59,407 nt of DNA from an uncultured Clostridia bacterium. GTDB lineage: Bacteria; Bacillota; Clostridia; Oscillospirales; Acutalibacteraceae. Location: the NCBI GenBank assembly GCA_947572385.1, contig CANPBX010000012.1, positions 1-59,407 on the forward strand, written 5' to 3'. How positions within the stretch are numbered: the first letter of the stretch is position 1; each line of letters begins with the position of its first letter. The notes beneath the pieces are model-generated. The model worked only from the letters and a program-made list of their open reading frames with translations, searched no databases and was not told the origin of the DNA. This document shows positions 26,758 through 34,062 of this stretch, in pieces. The position numbers and the translations under genes are program-made.

Positions 26758-26952
26758 CTATTCCTCCACCTTAACAATATCCAGCGCCGACTCCAGCAGC
26801 ATATTGATAAGCTCGTTGCGGGAGCGGTTGGTCTTTTCAGCCAGGACGTCCAGACGTTCAATGGTCTCGTCCTTCATGCGTACTGATACTATTTTATGGC
26901 CGTCGTCCCCCCGACGGGGACGCTTTTTTGTTATCCTTATCTCTTCCGGCAT
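26758..26952 (-). CDS. Ribbon-helix-helix (CopG/Arc-type) DNA-binding protein
   Basis: 64 residues. A basic N-terminal arm (KKRPRRG) is followed by the ribbon KIVSVRMKDETIERLDVLAE and the helix pair NRSRNELINMLLESAL. Such proteins are small repressors or antitoxins; no toxin gene is visible next to it. ATG at 26952 is chosen from GAGGTG upstream. Its promoter region faces that of the cwlJ/gerQ-like operon. Confidence 0.82.
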   Translation of the reverse strand: MPEEIRITKKRPRRGDDGHKIVSVRMKDETIERLDVLAEKTNRSRNELINMLLESALDIVKVEE

Positions 26953-26979
26953 ATGCCTCACCTCAATAGGTATTTTACC

Positions 26980-27009
26980 TTGACAGGCAGGTTTTAGCTA
27001 TGGTATACT
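26980..27009 (+). promoter_or_regulatory. Strong promoter before the small membrane peptide
   Basis: TTGACA (26980-26985), 18-bp spacer and extended -10 TGG-TATACT (27001-27009). Confidence 0.75.
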
Positions 27010-27069
27010 TATATAGTTTTAATACACTATATATTTGTAGTTATAACCTGTCTGGAGATGAGCTCTCAA

Positions 27070-27174
27070 ATGCAAACCGTAAAACGCCTGCTTCCTATCC
27101 TGATAATGCTGCTTATACTGATAGCCCTTGTCCTTTATGGGTACCCGGAGGTCCCCGAGCCGCTTATACTGTAA
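27070..27174 (+). CDS. Tiny single-helix membrane peptide
   Basis: 34 residues, MQTVKRLLPILIMLL... ending in YPEVPEPLIL. One hydrophobic helix (about 7-23) with a short basic start and an acidic, Pro-rich tail. GGAG lies 12 bases before this ATG; an in-frame ATG at 27058 touches it. It is the first ORF after the promoter at 26980 and lies before the cwlJ-like gene. Not recognised. Confidence 0.5.
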   Translation: MQTVKRLLPILIMLLILIALVLYGYPEVPEPLIL

Positions 27175-27191
27175 TAACACGCCGCTCTAAG

Positions 27192-27220
27192 TCATATCCC
27201 TATACCGTCCCTCATATAAA
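27192..27220 (+). promoter_or_regulatory. Sigma-E-like sporulation promoter before the cwlJ-like gene
   Basis: TCATATC (27192-27198) matches 6 of 7 positions of the mother-cell sigma-E -35 (KMATATT). After a 14-bp gap, CATATAAA (27213-27220) matches 6 of 8 of the -10 (CATACAHT). The start codon is 27 bases on. In Bacillus cwlJ is sigma-E dependent, which fits. Confidence 0.55.
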
Positions 27221-27247
27221 TAACCACAAACATAAGGAGGAAGGGAC

Positions 27248-27682
27248 GTGGCGTTTTCTGACAGAGAGCTGCTGGCACGGATAATAGAATGCGAGGCGGG
27301 CGGCGAGGGGGATACCGGGATGCAGGCCGTGGCCTGTGTGGTGATGAATCGGGTACAGGTGACCTACGGCGAATACGGCAGACTCCTTACCGTGCGGCAG
27401 GTCATCTATCAGCCCAGGCAGTTCACCTGCGTGATGGAGACTGTTGGCGGGCAGTACAACATACAGAATATCTATAATATGCGGCCCACTGATGTGCACT
27501 ACAGCATTGCAGACTGGGCTATGGCAGGAAACCGGCTGACAAACCTGGGCTTTGCCCTTTGGTATTTCAACCCCTATAAGCCCACCTGCAGGGAGAACTT
27601 CCCCTCGCAGGTGGGGAGGTTCGTGATACGCCTGGGGGACCACTGCTTTTATAACCCCACGGAGAGCTACGCGGACACCTGA
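27248..27682 (+). CDS. cwlJ: CwlJ/SleB-type spore cortex hydrolase
   Basis: 144 residues. Hydrolase_2 domain over nearly the whole length: LLARIIECEAGGEG (catalytic Glu about 15), VVMNRV (about 31), IYQPRQF (about 55) and the ending HCFYNPT. There is no signal peptide, as in Bacillus CwlJ, which is made in the mother cell and placed in the coat. GTG start with AGGAGG upstream. The GerQ-like gene follows, the same gene pair as in Bacillus. Confidence 0.82.
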   Translation: MAFSDRELLARIIECEAGGEGDTGMQAVACVVMNRVQVTYGEYGRLLTVRQVIYQPRQFTCVMETVGGQYNIQNIYNMRPTDVHYSIADWAMAGNRLTNLGFALWYFNPYKPTCRENFPSQVGRFVIRLGDHCFYNPTESYADT

Positions 27683-27714
27683 CAATATTCTTTACACTGA
27701 AAGGGAGGCAGCTT

Positions 27715-28137
27715 ATGACAGGGAATCAGAGACGTGAGTGCGGAAGGAACTCAGCCGCAATGCGGAGGCTAATGAGCCGGGCAGACTATATGGCAGAGGC
27801 CGACGGCGCTGCGGCGATGGACAATTTTGAGCACCCGGTGCAGGAGGATTTCGACTCCGAGGAGATGCGCGGGTCCATGCAGATGATCCTGGCCCAGAAC
27901 ATAGGGAACTTTGTTGTTATAGAGTTCCTCGTTGGTACCGGGATAATCACCCGCAAGCAGGGGATGCTCTACTTTGTGGGCCGGAGCTTTGTGACCCTAT
28001 ATGACGAGGCGGCAAATAATTTCATTATCTGCGACATATTCTCAATAAAGTTCGTCTATTTCTACATGCCAAACGACCGCCCGCGGCAGAACTACAACCT
28101 GCTGCCGGGGAATAATAACAGCAATATGCATAGGTGA
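27715..28137 (+). CDS. GerQ-like spore coat protein
   Basis: 140 residues. The C-terminal half (about 55-122) reads MILAQNIGNFVVIEFLVGTG then GMLYFVGRSFVTLYD and IFSIKFVYF. Its spacing of hydrophobic strands and its Gly-Arg turn resemble the GerQ domain, which in Bacillus holds CwlJ in the coat. The N-terminus is charged and low in complexity. Call rests on this resemblance and on adjacency to the cwlJ-like gene; direct family membership is not certain. Confidence 0.6.
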   Translation: MTGNQRRECGRNSAAMRRLMSRADYMAEADGAAAMDNFEHPVQEDFDSEEMRGSMQMILAQNIGNFVVIEFLVGTGIITRKQGMLYFVGRSFVTLYDEAANNFIICDIFSIKFVYFYMPNDRPRQNYNLLPGNNNSNMHR

Positions 28138-28143
28138 TAACAT

Positions 28144-28181
28144 AGGGGAGAGGCTTCATAAGGAAGCTGTCTCCCCTTGCT
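28144..28181 (+). terminator. Terminator after the GerQ-like gene
   Basis: AGGGGAGA (28144-28151) pairs with TCTCCCCT (28170-28177), with an inner GCTTC/GGAAGC stem, followed by TGCTTTT. Confidence 0.75.
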
Positions 28182-28205
28182 TTTAAAGTTTTGAGGCTTT
28201 ATAAT
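28177..28205 (+). promoter_or_regulatory. Promoter of the DNA-glycosylase-like gene
   Basis: TTGCTT (28177-28182), 17-bp spacer, TATAAT (28200-28205). It abuts the preceding terminator. Confidence 0.65.
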
Positions 28206-28227
28206 AGAGCTGAATGGGGGTGGATAC

Positions 28228-28863
28228 ATGGAGTGTTCAACACATCCTTATAGGGAGTATATTCCTAAAGATGCCTCGAAACTGATTATAGGCACGATAC
28301 CGCCCTTTAGATTCTGTGTTTCGGGGGAAAAACGGCTGTATCCCCGGGATGTCGACTTTTACTACGGCTCCAGGGATAACGGCTTCTGGAGCCTAATATC
28401 TGAGGTCACTCAAGTTAAGCTGTGCTATGAAAATACAAAGAAAGCAGTTGACCAGCGTAAGCGGCTGCTCAGAAAGCTTGATGCCGGGATAACAGATATC
28501 GTAGAAAAATGTATTCACAAAGACGGCAGATCAGATGACGCGTCCCTTGAAATAATTGAGCTAAAAGCCCTCAGAAAACTCCTGATGGACTATCCAAATA
28601 TAGAGGAGCTGATCTATACAAGTATATTTGTAGCAAGGCAGGTGAGCAAAATTGCCGATAAAAAACGCCACGCCTGGAGTCATGAGGACCCCAAGCGTGG
28701 GCATGTGGTTATAAATCAGGTGAAATATCCTGTAACTGTCCTGTACTCGCCCTCGCCAAACGCGCTTAGGGGAGTAAGTAAGGAGAAGCGCCTGGCGCAG
28801 TATAGGGAGGTTTTTGGAATAGACCAGATTTTCACATATCAAGAAATTCCTGGGCAGCTGTAG
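28228..28863 (+). CDS. Uracil-DNA glycosylase superfamily protein
   Basis: 211 residues. The start LIIGTIPPFRF and FYYGSRDNGFWSL (about 45-58) match the first catalytic region of the superfamily, and VLYSPSPNAL (about 170) the second. The best match is the MUG/hypoxanthine-DNA-glycosylase-like branch that removes deaminated bases. A helical insert (about 70-115) is present. The gene converges on trxB, with 32 bases of overlap at the 3' ends. Confidence 0.78.
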   Translation: MECSTHPYREYIPKDASKLIIGTIPPFRFCVSGEKRLYPRDVDFYYGSRDNGFWSLISEVTQVKLCYENTKKAVDQRKRLLRKLDAGITDIVEKCIHKDGRSDDASLEIIELKALRKLLMDYPNIEELIYTSIFVARQVSKIADKKRHAWSHEDPKRGHVVINQVKYPVTVLYSPSPNALRGVSKEKRLAQYREVFGIDQIFTYQEIPGQL

Positions 28864-29749
28864 CGGCAACGGCCCCGTCCGAGGCGGCGGTGACTATTTG
28901 CCGGAGGGGTTTTGCCCGAAGGTCCCCCGCGGCAAAAACCCCGGGGATACTTGTGCGGCAGTCCTCTCCGGCCACTACATAGCCGGAACTGTCCAGCTCC
29001 ACCTGGTCCTTAAAGAGCTCGGTTTCAGGCACCTGCCCTACCGCGATGAACACACCGGCGCATTCCAGCTCCCGGAGCCCGCCGGTCTCCTTATGCCCTG
29101 CTGTCAGTCCGGTGAGGCGCTGCTCAAAGCGCAGCTCCTTTACCACACTGTTCCATATAAACTCTACGTTCCCTGCCTTCTCAAGGTTTTGCTGCTGTAC
29201 CTGAGGGGCGCGCAGCTTATCCCGGCGGTGTATGAGGTAAACCTTCTCGCATATCCTGGAGAGGTACAGAGCGTCTGCCACGGCGGTATTGCCTCCACCG
29301 ACCACGGCAACAGTCTTGCCTCTGTAGAACATGCCGTCGCAGGTTGCGCAGTATGAAACTCCCCGGCCCCGCAGCTCACGCTCATTGGGCAGGCCCAGCT
29401 CCCTGGGCTGGGCGCCGGTAGCAAGTATAACTGTCCGGGCATTATAGTCCTCCTTGGGCGTGCGCAGGGTCTTGACATCTCCCGAGAGCTCCAGGCCGGT
29501 GACCTGCGCGGAGATAGTCCTTGCCCCGAAGCGCTCCGCCCCGGCCTTCATATTCATGGCGAGCTCGAAGCCGTTTATGCCGTCGGGAAAGCCGGGGTAG
29601 TTGTCTACCATATCTGTCGTGCCCATCTGCCCGCCGGGGGCAAGCTTTTCTATGAGCCCGACGGTGAGCCCGGCCCGGGCGCCGTACAAGGCGGCGGTAT
29701 ACCCGGCGGGGCCGCCGCCGATTATCATCAGGTCAAAGATATCTTCCAC
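28832..29749 (-). CDS. trxB: Thioredoxin reductase
   Basis: 305 residues. FAD motif IGGGPAGYTAA (about 9-19), redox-active CATC (about 132-135) and NAD(P)H motif VGGGNTAVADA (about 150). It reduces thioredoxin, encoded 3 bases upstream. Normal length. Its last codons overlap the opposite-strand glycosylase gene. Confidence 0.95.
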   Translation of the reverse strand: MEDIFDLMIIGGGPAGYTAALYGARAGLTVGLIEKLAPGGQMGTTDMVDNYPGFPDGINGFELAMNMKAGAERFGARTISAQVTGLELSGDVKTLRTPKEDYNARTVILATGAQPRELGLPNERELRGRGVSYCATCDGMFYRGKTVAVVGGGNTAVADALYLSRICEKVYLIHRRDKLRAPQVQQQNLEKAGNVEFIWNSVVKELRFEQRLTGLTAGHKETGGLRELECAGVFIAVGQVPETELFKDQVELDSSGYVVAGEDCRTSIPGVFAAGDLRAKPLRQIVTAASDGAVAATAAQEFLDM

Positions 29750-29752
29750 GGC

Positions 29753-30061
29753 TCAAATAAGCTCCTCCAAAGCAGACTTGGACTGCAGGCCCACCAATGT
29801 GGCGGCTATCTCACCGCCCTTAAACAGTATGGCTGTGGGAATACTCATAACGCCGTACTGTCCCGCGAGCTCAGGCTGCTCGTCCACGTTCACCTTGCCT
29901 ACCTTAACCTTGCCCTCGTTTTCCTCTGCAAACTCGTCAACAATTGGGGAGAACATCCGGCAGGGGCCGCACCAATCCGCCCAGAAATCCACCAGAACGG
30001 GGATGTCGGACTTCAGAGCCTCTGTCTCGAAATTTTCCTTTGTAAGTGTTAGAACTGCCAT
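29753..30061 (-). CDS. trxA: Thioredoxin
   Basis: 102 residues. Active site WADWCGPC (about 28-35), cis-Pro at MSIPTAILF (about 75) and the GLQSKSALEELI ending are typical. TAGGAGG precedes the ATG. Forms an operon with trxB. TATAAT occurs in the 55-base gap before it but with no good -35, so it may also be read from the genes upstream. Confidence 0.96.
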   Translation of the reverse strand: MAVLTLTKENFETEALKSDIPVLVDFWADWCGPCRMFSPIVDEFAEENEGKVKVGKVNVDEQPELAGQYGVMSIPTAILFKGGEIAATLVGLQSKSALEELI

Positions 30062-30116
30062 TTTAGTTACCTCCTAAGTGTGTTTAATAATTATATTATT
30101 TAAGCGCGGCCCGGGT

Positions 30117-30836
30117 TTATTCCAGTCCGGCAAATTTCATGAATCCGGCAAAGCTGCCGTGGGGTATGGAACTTAAGTTGTCATTACCGGCATTCTCCAG
30201 GCAGTCGGTGATAAGGTAGGCGCTGAGCCCGGCTTCTATGGCTGCAAAGGCGTCCTCTCTTACGTCGTTGCCTATCATCAGGCACTCTGAAGGGGCCTTG
30301 CCGGCCCAATTTAGCAGCTGGGTATAGTACATGGGGCTGGGCTTGCAGTAGGAACAGTTTTCATAGCTGGTAACACAGGCGAAATCCTCCGGTGAAAGCC
30401 CCAGCCAGCCGAGCCGTGTCGCCACGCCCACGGCAGGAAACAATGGGTTCGTCGCCAGTATCACCGTGTATCCGGCGGCTTTAGCCCCCTCGACCGCCTT
30501 CCTGGCAAGGGGATTCTCCCTGGTGGCTGTTTTAGCTCCGTTGAACTCCCCGGCATAGAACTTATCGAATACCGGGCGCAGCTCCAGTATCTTATCACCA
30601 AGTTCCCCGGCGAATACCTCCCAGAAGCGCTGCTCATTGGGCCGGGAGCCGTCGTTTTGTATCATGGCCTTGGTGCCCTTCCAGACTGCCGCCACAAGTG
30701 CCTTTGGCTCATAGCCATATGGAGCGGCCTTAGCCGCCAGGAGCTTAAAATAGGCGTCGGTAAAGCTTTTAAGCTCCATAGGCAGCAGGGTGCCGTCCAG
30801 GTCAAAGAGGAGGGTGGTTATAGCTTTATCAAGCAC
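30117..30836 (-). CDS. HAD-superfamily phosphatase
   Basis: 239 residues. Motif I FDLDGTLL (about 11-18), motif II LATNP (about 128), Lys in YCKPSP (about 164) and motif IV IGNDVREDA (about 186) are all present. Substrate unknown. GTG start overlaps the stop codon of the DUF1667 gene (TAGTG), so it is read with the glycerol-phosphate oxidoreductase module. Confidence 0.85.
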   Translation of the reverse strand: MLDKAITTLLFDLDGTLLPMELKSFTDAYFKLLAAKAAPYGYEPKALVAAVWKGTKAMIQNDGSRPNEQRFWEVFAGELGDKILELRPVFDKFYAGEFNGAKTATRENPLARKAVEGAKAAGYTVILATNPLFPAVGVATRLGWLGLSPEDFACVTSYENCSYCKPSPMYYTQLLNWAGKAPSECLMIGNDVREDAFAAIEAGLSAYLITDCLENAGNDNLSSIPHGSFAGFMKFAGLE

Positions 30837-31204
30837 TATACCGCCTCCCTTTCAGCTGTGGCTATCAGGTCCACGCCGGTACCGGCTATGTCGGGTATCA
30901 CCACATCGCCTATGTGCACTGGAGCCGCTACAGAGGCTGAGCGTATCGCGGCCATCACGTCAAATATCTTCCCCTTGGGTATATCCTCTCTGGTGCGCAC
31001 GGATACCACAGGGGAGCCGCCTCCAGTCAGCCGGACTGTGGAGGTCACAGTACGGGTGGGGGCTGTGACCTCCTTTCTGCCGTACTCCTCGCCTCTCCTG
31101 CAGGTGTTGCCGGTGACGGAGAGCACGCGGCCTTCATCATCCGTTTCCACTCTCAAAGGGCAGCCCAGTGGACAGCTTATGCAGGTAAGCTCAACAAAGG
31201 CCAT
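30836..31204 (-). CDS. DUF1667 protein of the GlpA redox module
   Basis: 122 residues. N-terminal cysteines in LTCISCPLGCPL and NTCRRGEEYG (about 7-40) suggest a metal or iron-sulphur site. DUF1667 genes regularly follow a GlpA-type dehydrogenase and an FAD oxidoreductase, as here. It probably acts as an electron-transfer subunit, though its role is not established. Confidence 0.85.
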   Translation of the reverse strand: MAFVELTCISCPLGCPLRVETDDEGRVLSVTGNTCRRGEEYGRKEVTAPTRTVTSTVRLTGGGSPVVSVRTREDIPKGKIFDVMAAIRSASVAAPVHIGDVVIPDIAGTGVDLIATAEREAV

Positions 31205-31206
31205 GA

Positions 31207-32472
31207 CTATTCCTCCTCCCGGGCTTCCAGCGTAAGGGATCCCTCACTGCCGGTAAGCCAGTCTCTCTTAATTATCAGCTGTTCCATCTCCCCTGGGGCC
31301 ATCACCGGGCGCTTTTTCCGAAGGAGCTCTTTATCCCCAGCCTTAAGGGTGACAACAGCCCTTCTCATGTTCCGGCCAACCCTAAAGCGGACTACGGCCT
31401 CGCTGTCCATCCTGGCAGGGTCCACCGTGCAGGGCACCGTGTACCGCACGGCTCCAGCCGGGACAAGGGGTATCCCAGCCCCGCCGGAGGCCCGCCTGCC
31501 CAGGACATACCCTGCGGCATTCCTGCCGGCCTGGGCCGCTTCCTGAGACACATAGTCCACCAGGTCATGGACATGGAGCACGTTCCCGCAGGCGAAAACT
31601 CCGGGTATATTTGTCTCCAGGCTCTCGTTGACTATGGGCCCGCCGGTCACAGGAGCCAGGTCTACCCCAACGGCACGGGACAGCTCGTTTTCAGGAAGGA
31701 GCCCCACAGAAAGCAGCAGGGTGTCACATTCAAATTCCTCTTCTGTGCCGGGGATGGGCTTCAGGTCCTGCCCTACTTTGGCAATAGTCACGCCGGAGAC
31801 CCGCTCCTTGCCCCGGATATCGACCACCGTATGGCTGAGCTTCAGAGGAATGCCGTAGTCATCAAGACACTGGACGATGTTGCGCTTGAGCCCGCCGGAG
31901 TAGGGCTGCAGCTCCGCCACACAGAGGACCTTAGCACCCTCTAAGGTCATGCGCCTCGCCATTATAAGCCCGATATCCCCGCTGCCCAGGATAACCACAC
32001 GTCTGCCGGGCATATAGCCCTCCAGGTTTACAAGCCTTTGGGCCGTGCCCGCTGAGAATATACCCGCGGGCCTGGTGCCGGGGATGTTCAGGGCACCTCT
32101 GGGCCGCTCCCGGCAGCCCATTGCCAGGATAACGGCCTTGGTACGGGTCTGCAGGAGACCGTCCTGGCGGCTGACGGAGGTGACGGTCACCCCGCCGCCC
32201 TCCCGCTGCAGGTCAACGACTGTGGTGCTCAGCAGACAGGGTATTTTTAGCTCCCTTGCTTTTTCAATATATCTGGCGGCGTATTCAGGGCCGGTCAGCT
32301 CCTCTTTAAAGGTGTGCAGGCCGAAGCCGTTGTGTATGCACTGGTTGAGTATCCCCCCCAGCTCCTTCTCCCTTTCAAGTATGAGGACGTCATCAGCCCC
32401 AGCTTCTTTAGCCGCTATTGCCGCGGCTAACCCAGCGGGGCCGCCACCGATTATGACAATGTCATGCTCCAT
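31207..32472 (-). CDS. FAD/NAD(P)-dependent oxidoreductase of the GlpA module
   Basis: 421 residues. FAD motif IVIIGGGPAGLAAAIAA (about 5-21), GCRERPRGALNIPGTRPAG (about 125) and NAD motif ILGSGDIGLIMARR (about 160). It likely passes electrons between the GlpA-like subunit and NAD(P)H. ATG at 32472 has GGAGGT 8 bases before it and overlaps the glpA stop by 11 bases; a longer reading would add 26 unrelated residues. Confidence 0.88.
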   Translation of the reverse strand: MEHDIVIIGGGPAGLAAAIAAKEAGADDVLILEREKELGGILNQCIHNGFGLHTFKEELTGPEYAARYIEKARELKIPCLLSTTVVDLQREGGGVTVTSVSRQDGLLQTRTKAVILAMGCRERPRGALNIPGTRPAGIFSAGTAQRLVNLEGYMPGRRVVILGSGDIGLIMARRMTLEGAKVLCVAELQPYSGGLKRNIVQCLDDYGIPLKLSHTVVDIRGKERVSGVTIAKVGQDLKPIPGTEEEFECDTLLLSVGLLPENELSRAVGVDLAPVTGGPIVNESLETNIPGVFACGNVLHVHDLVDYVSQEAAQAGRNAAGYVLGRRASGGAGIPLVPAGAVRYTVPCTVDPARMDSEAVVRFRVGRNMRRAVVTLKAGDKELLRKKRPVMAPGEMEQLIIKRDWLTGSEGSLTLEAREEE

Positions 32473-33913
32473 TAGGGCCCACCTCCTTCCGGGTTTTCTC
32501 CAGTACGATCTGGGAGTCCTTACCGGATTTGCGTATTTCTGTGAGGTCAAGGGACAGTTCCCTTGAGAGTATCTCCATGACCCTGGGGGAGCAGAAGCCT
32601 GCCTGGCAGCGGCCCATCCCCGCCCTGGTGCGGCGCTTTACGCCGTCAAGAGTCTTTGCCCCCAGCACGCCCTTTACAGCGTCCAGTATCTCCCCTTCGG
32701 AGACTTCCTCACAGCGGCAGATTATATTGCCGTACCGGGGGTCCTTCTCAATGAGCGCCGCCCGTTCAGCTATGGGCATTTCCGCAACCTTTGGTACGCC
32801 ACTTCTTATAGGCTCAAAGCTCCTGTTAGGCTTAAGCCCCAGTTTTTCTGCTATAAGCTTTGCTATATGCTCTCCGATAGCAGGGGCGCTGGTGAGGCCT
32901 GGCGACTCTATCCCTGCCGCGTCGAAGAAGCCTTCAACAGACTCGCCCAGGATGAAATCGTCCTTACCCTCATGGGCACGCAGGCCCATAAAGGAGGTTA
33001 TCACCTGGCGCATGGGCACGTTTTTCACTGCCCAGCCGGACTTCTCAGCCACTTCCTTAAGGCCGCCGGCGGTAGTGGCGGCGGTCTCTGGGTCGTCCAC
33101 GTCCATGGCGGTGGGGCCTACAAGCAGGTTGCCATGGACAGTAGGGCTCACAAGCACTCCCTTGCCAAGCTTCCCCGGAAGCTGGAAAACCGTATGGGAG
33201 ACATGTCCTCCTGCGGTTTTGTCCAGCAGGCAATACTCTCCCTTGCGGGGGGTGATGTGCAGCTTATCCCCGCATACCATATTATGCAGTTCCCCGGCGT
33301 ACACGCCTGCGGCGTTCACCACCGTTTTAGCCAGGATATCCCCGCGGCCGGTTTCAACGGCCCAGAGTTCGCCGTCCCTCCTAAGGCCTGATACCTTGGT
33401 ATCAAAGAGGAACTCCACGCCGTTTATGGCGGCGCTCTCCCCCAGGCCAAGGGTCAGCTCGAAGGGGCAGACAACGCCTGAGCTCTTGGCTAATAGGACC
33501 CCGCAGACCTCGTCGGTAAGGTTGGGCTCTATGGCCCTTGCCTCATCTCCTGAGAGCAGTGAGAGTCCGGGTACGCCGTTTTCTATCCCGCGGTCATATA
33601 GATCCCGGAGCTTTGGGAGCTCCTCCTCCCTAAGGCAGACCACTAAGGCGCCTATGCGCTTAAAGGGGATGTCAAGCTCCTTTGAGAGCCTGTCCATCAT
33701 CAGGTTGCCCCGGACGTTCATCTCAGCCTTCAGGGTCCCGGGCTCGGCATCAAAGCCCGCGTGGATTATGGCGGAGTTGGCCTTGCTGGTGCCCTCGCAC
33801 ACGTCCGGAGCCCGCTCTGCCACAAGAAAGCGACCCTCGTGACGGGAGAGCTCCCTTGCCACAGCACAGCCGGTGACCCCGGCGCCTATGACTACGGCGT
33901 CGTATATTTTCAT
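32462..33913 (-). CDS. glpA: FAD-dependent glycerol-3-phosphate dehydrogenase, GlpA type
   Basis: 483 residues. FAD motif VVIGAGVTGCAVARELS (about 7-23), DAO fold, and a C-terminal [2Fe-2S]-binding BFD-like domain with ICRCEEV (about 400) and GRCQAGFC (about 435). It oxidises glycerol 3-phosphate to dihydroxyacetone phosphate. A related L-2-hydroxyglutarate-oxidase-like activity cannot be ruled out from sequence alone. First gene of a minus-strand operon. Confidence 0.88.
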   Translation of the reverse strand: MKIYDAVVIGAGVTGCAVARELSRHEGRFLVAERAPDVCEGTSKANSAIIHAGFDAEPGTLKAEMNVRGNLMMDRLSKELDIPFKRIGALVVCLREEELPKLRDLYDRGIENGVPGLSLLSGDEARAIEPNLTDEVCGVLLAKSSGVVCPFELTLGLGESAAINGVEFLFDTKVSGLRRDGELWAVETGRGDILAKTVVNAAGVYAGELHNMVCGDKLHITPRKGEYCLLDKTAGGHVSHTVFQLPGKLGKGVLVSPTVHGNLLVGPTAMDVDDPETAATTAGGLKEVAEKSGWAVKNVPMRQVITSFMGLRAHEGKDDFILGESVEGFFDAAGIESPGLTSAPAIGEHIAKLIAEKLGLKPNRSFEPIRSGVPKVAEMPIAERAALIEKDPRYGNIICRCEEVSEGEILDAVKGVLGAKTLDGVKRRTRAGMGRCQAGFCSPRVMEILSRELSLDLTEIRKSGKDSQIVLEKTRKEVGPNGA

Positions 33914-33946
33914 GCTCTTTGCTCCTTCCTTAAAGCCTTATATATA

Positions 33947-33975
33947 AATATACCACAAACATTATTTTTGCGCAA
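33947..33975 (-). promoter_or_regulatory. Promoter of the glpA operon
   Basis: TTGCGC (33975-33970), 17-bp spacer ending TGG, TATATT (33952-33947) on the minus strand. Confidence 0.65.
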
Positions 33976-33989
33976 GCCTAAACTGGCCC

Positions 33990-34021
33990 TTGACATCCCG
34001 CCAAAAATGATACATTATATT
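33990..34021 (+). promoter_or_regulatory. Probable promoter of xylB
   Basis: Perfect TTGACA (33990-33995). The -10 is ambiguous: CATTAT after 17 bp or TATATT after 20 bp. Confidence 0.5.
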
Positions 34022-34062
34022 GGTTGGATACATAGTGCAGTAACAGCAAAGGAGATGTAAAT

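Noticed and set aside
27000-27284. 94-residue plus-strand ORF before the cwlJ-like gene
   Set aside because: Overlaps the sigma-E-like promoter and ribosome site, and the start lies on the upstream -10. The 34-residue hydrophobic frame in the same stretch looks more like a gene.
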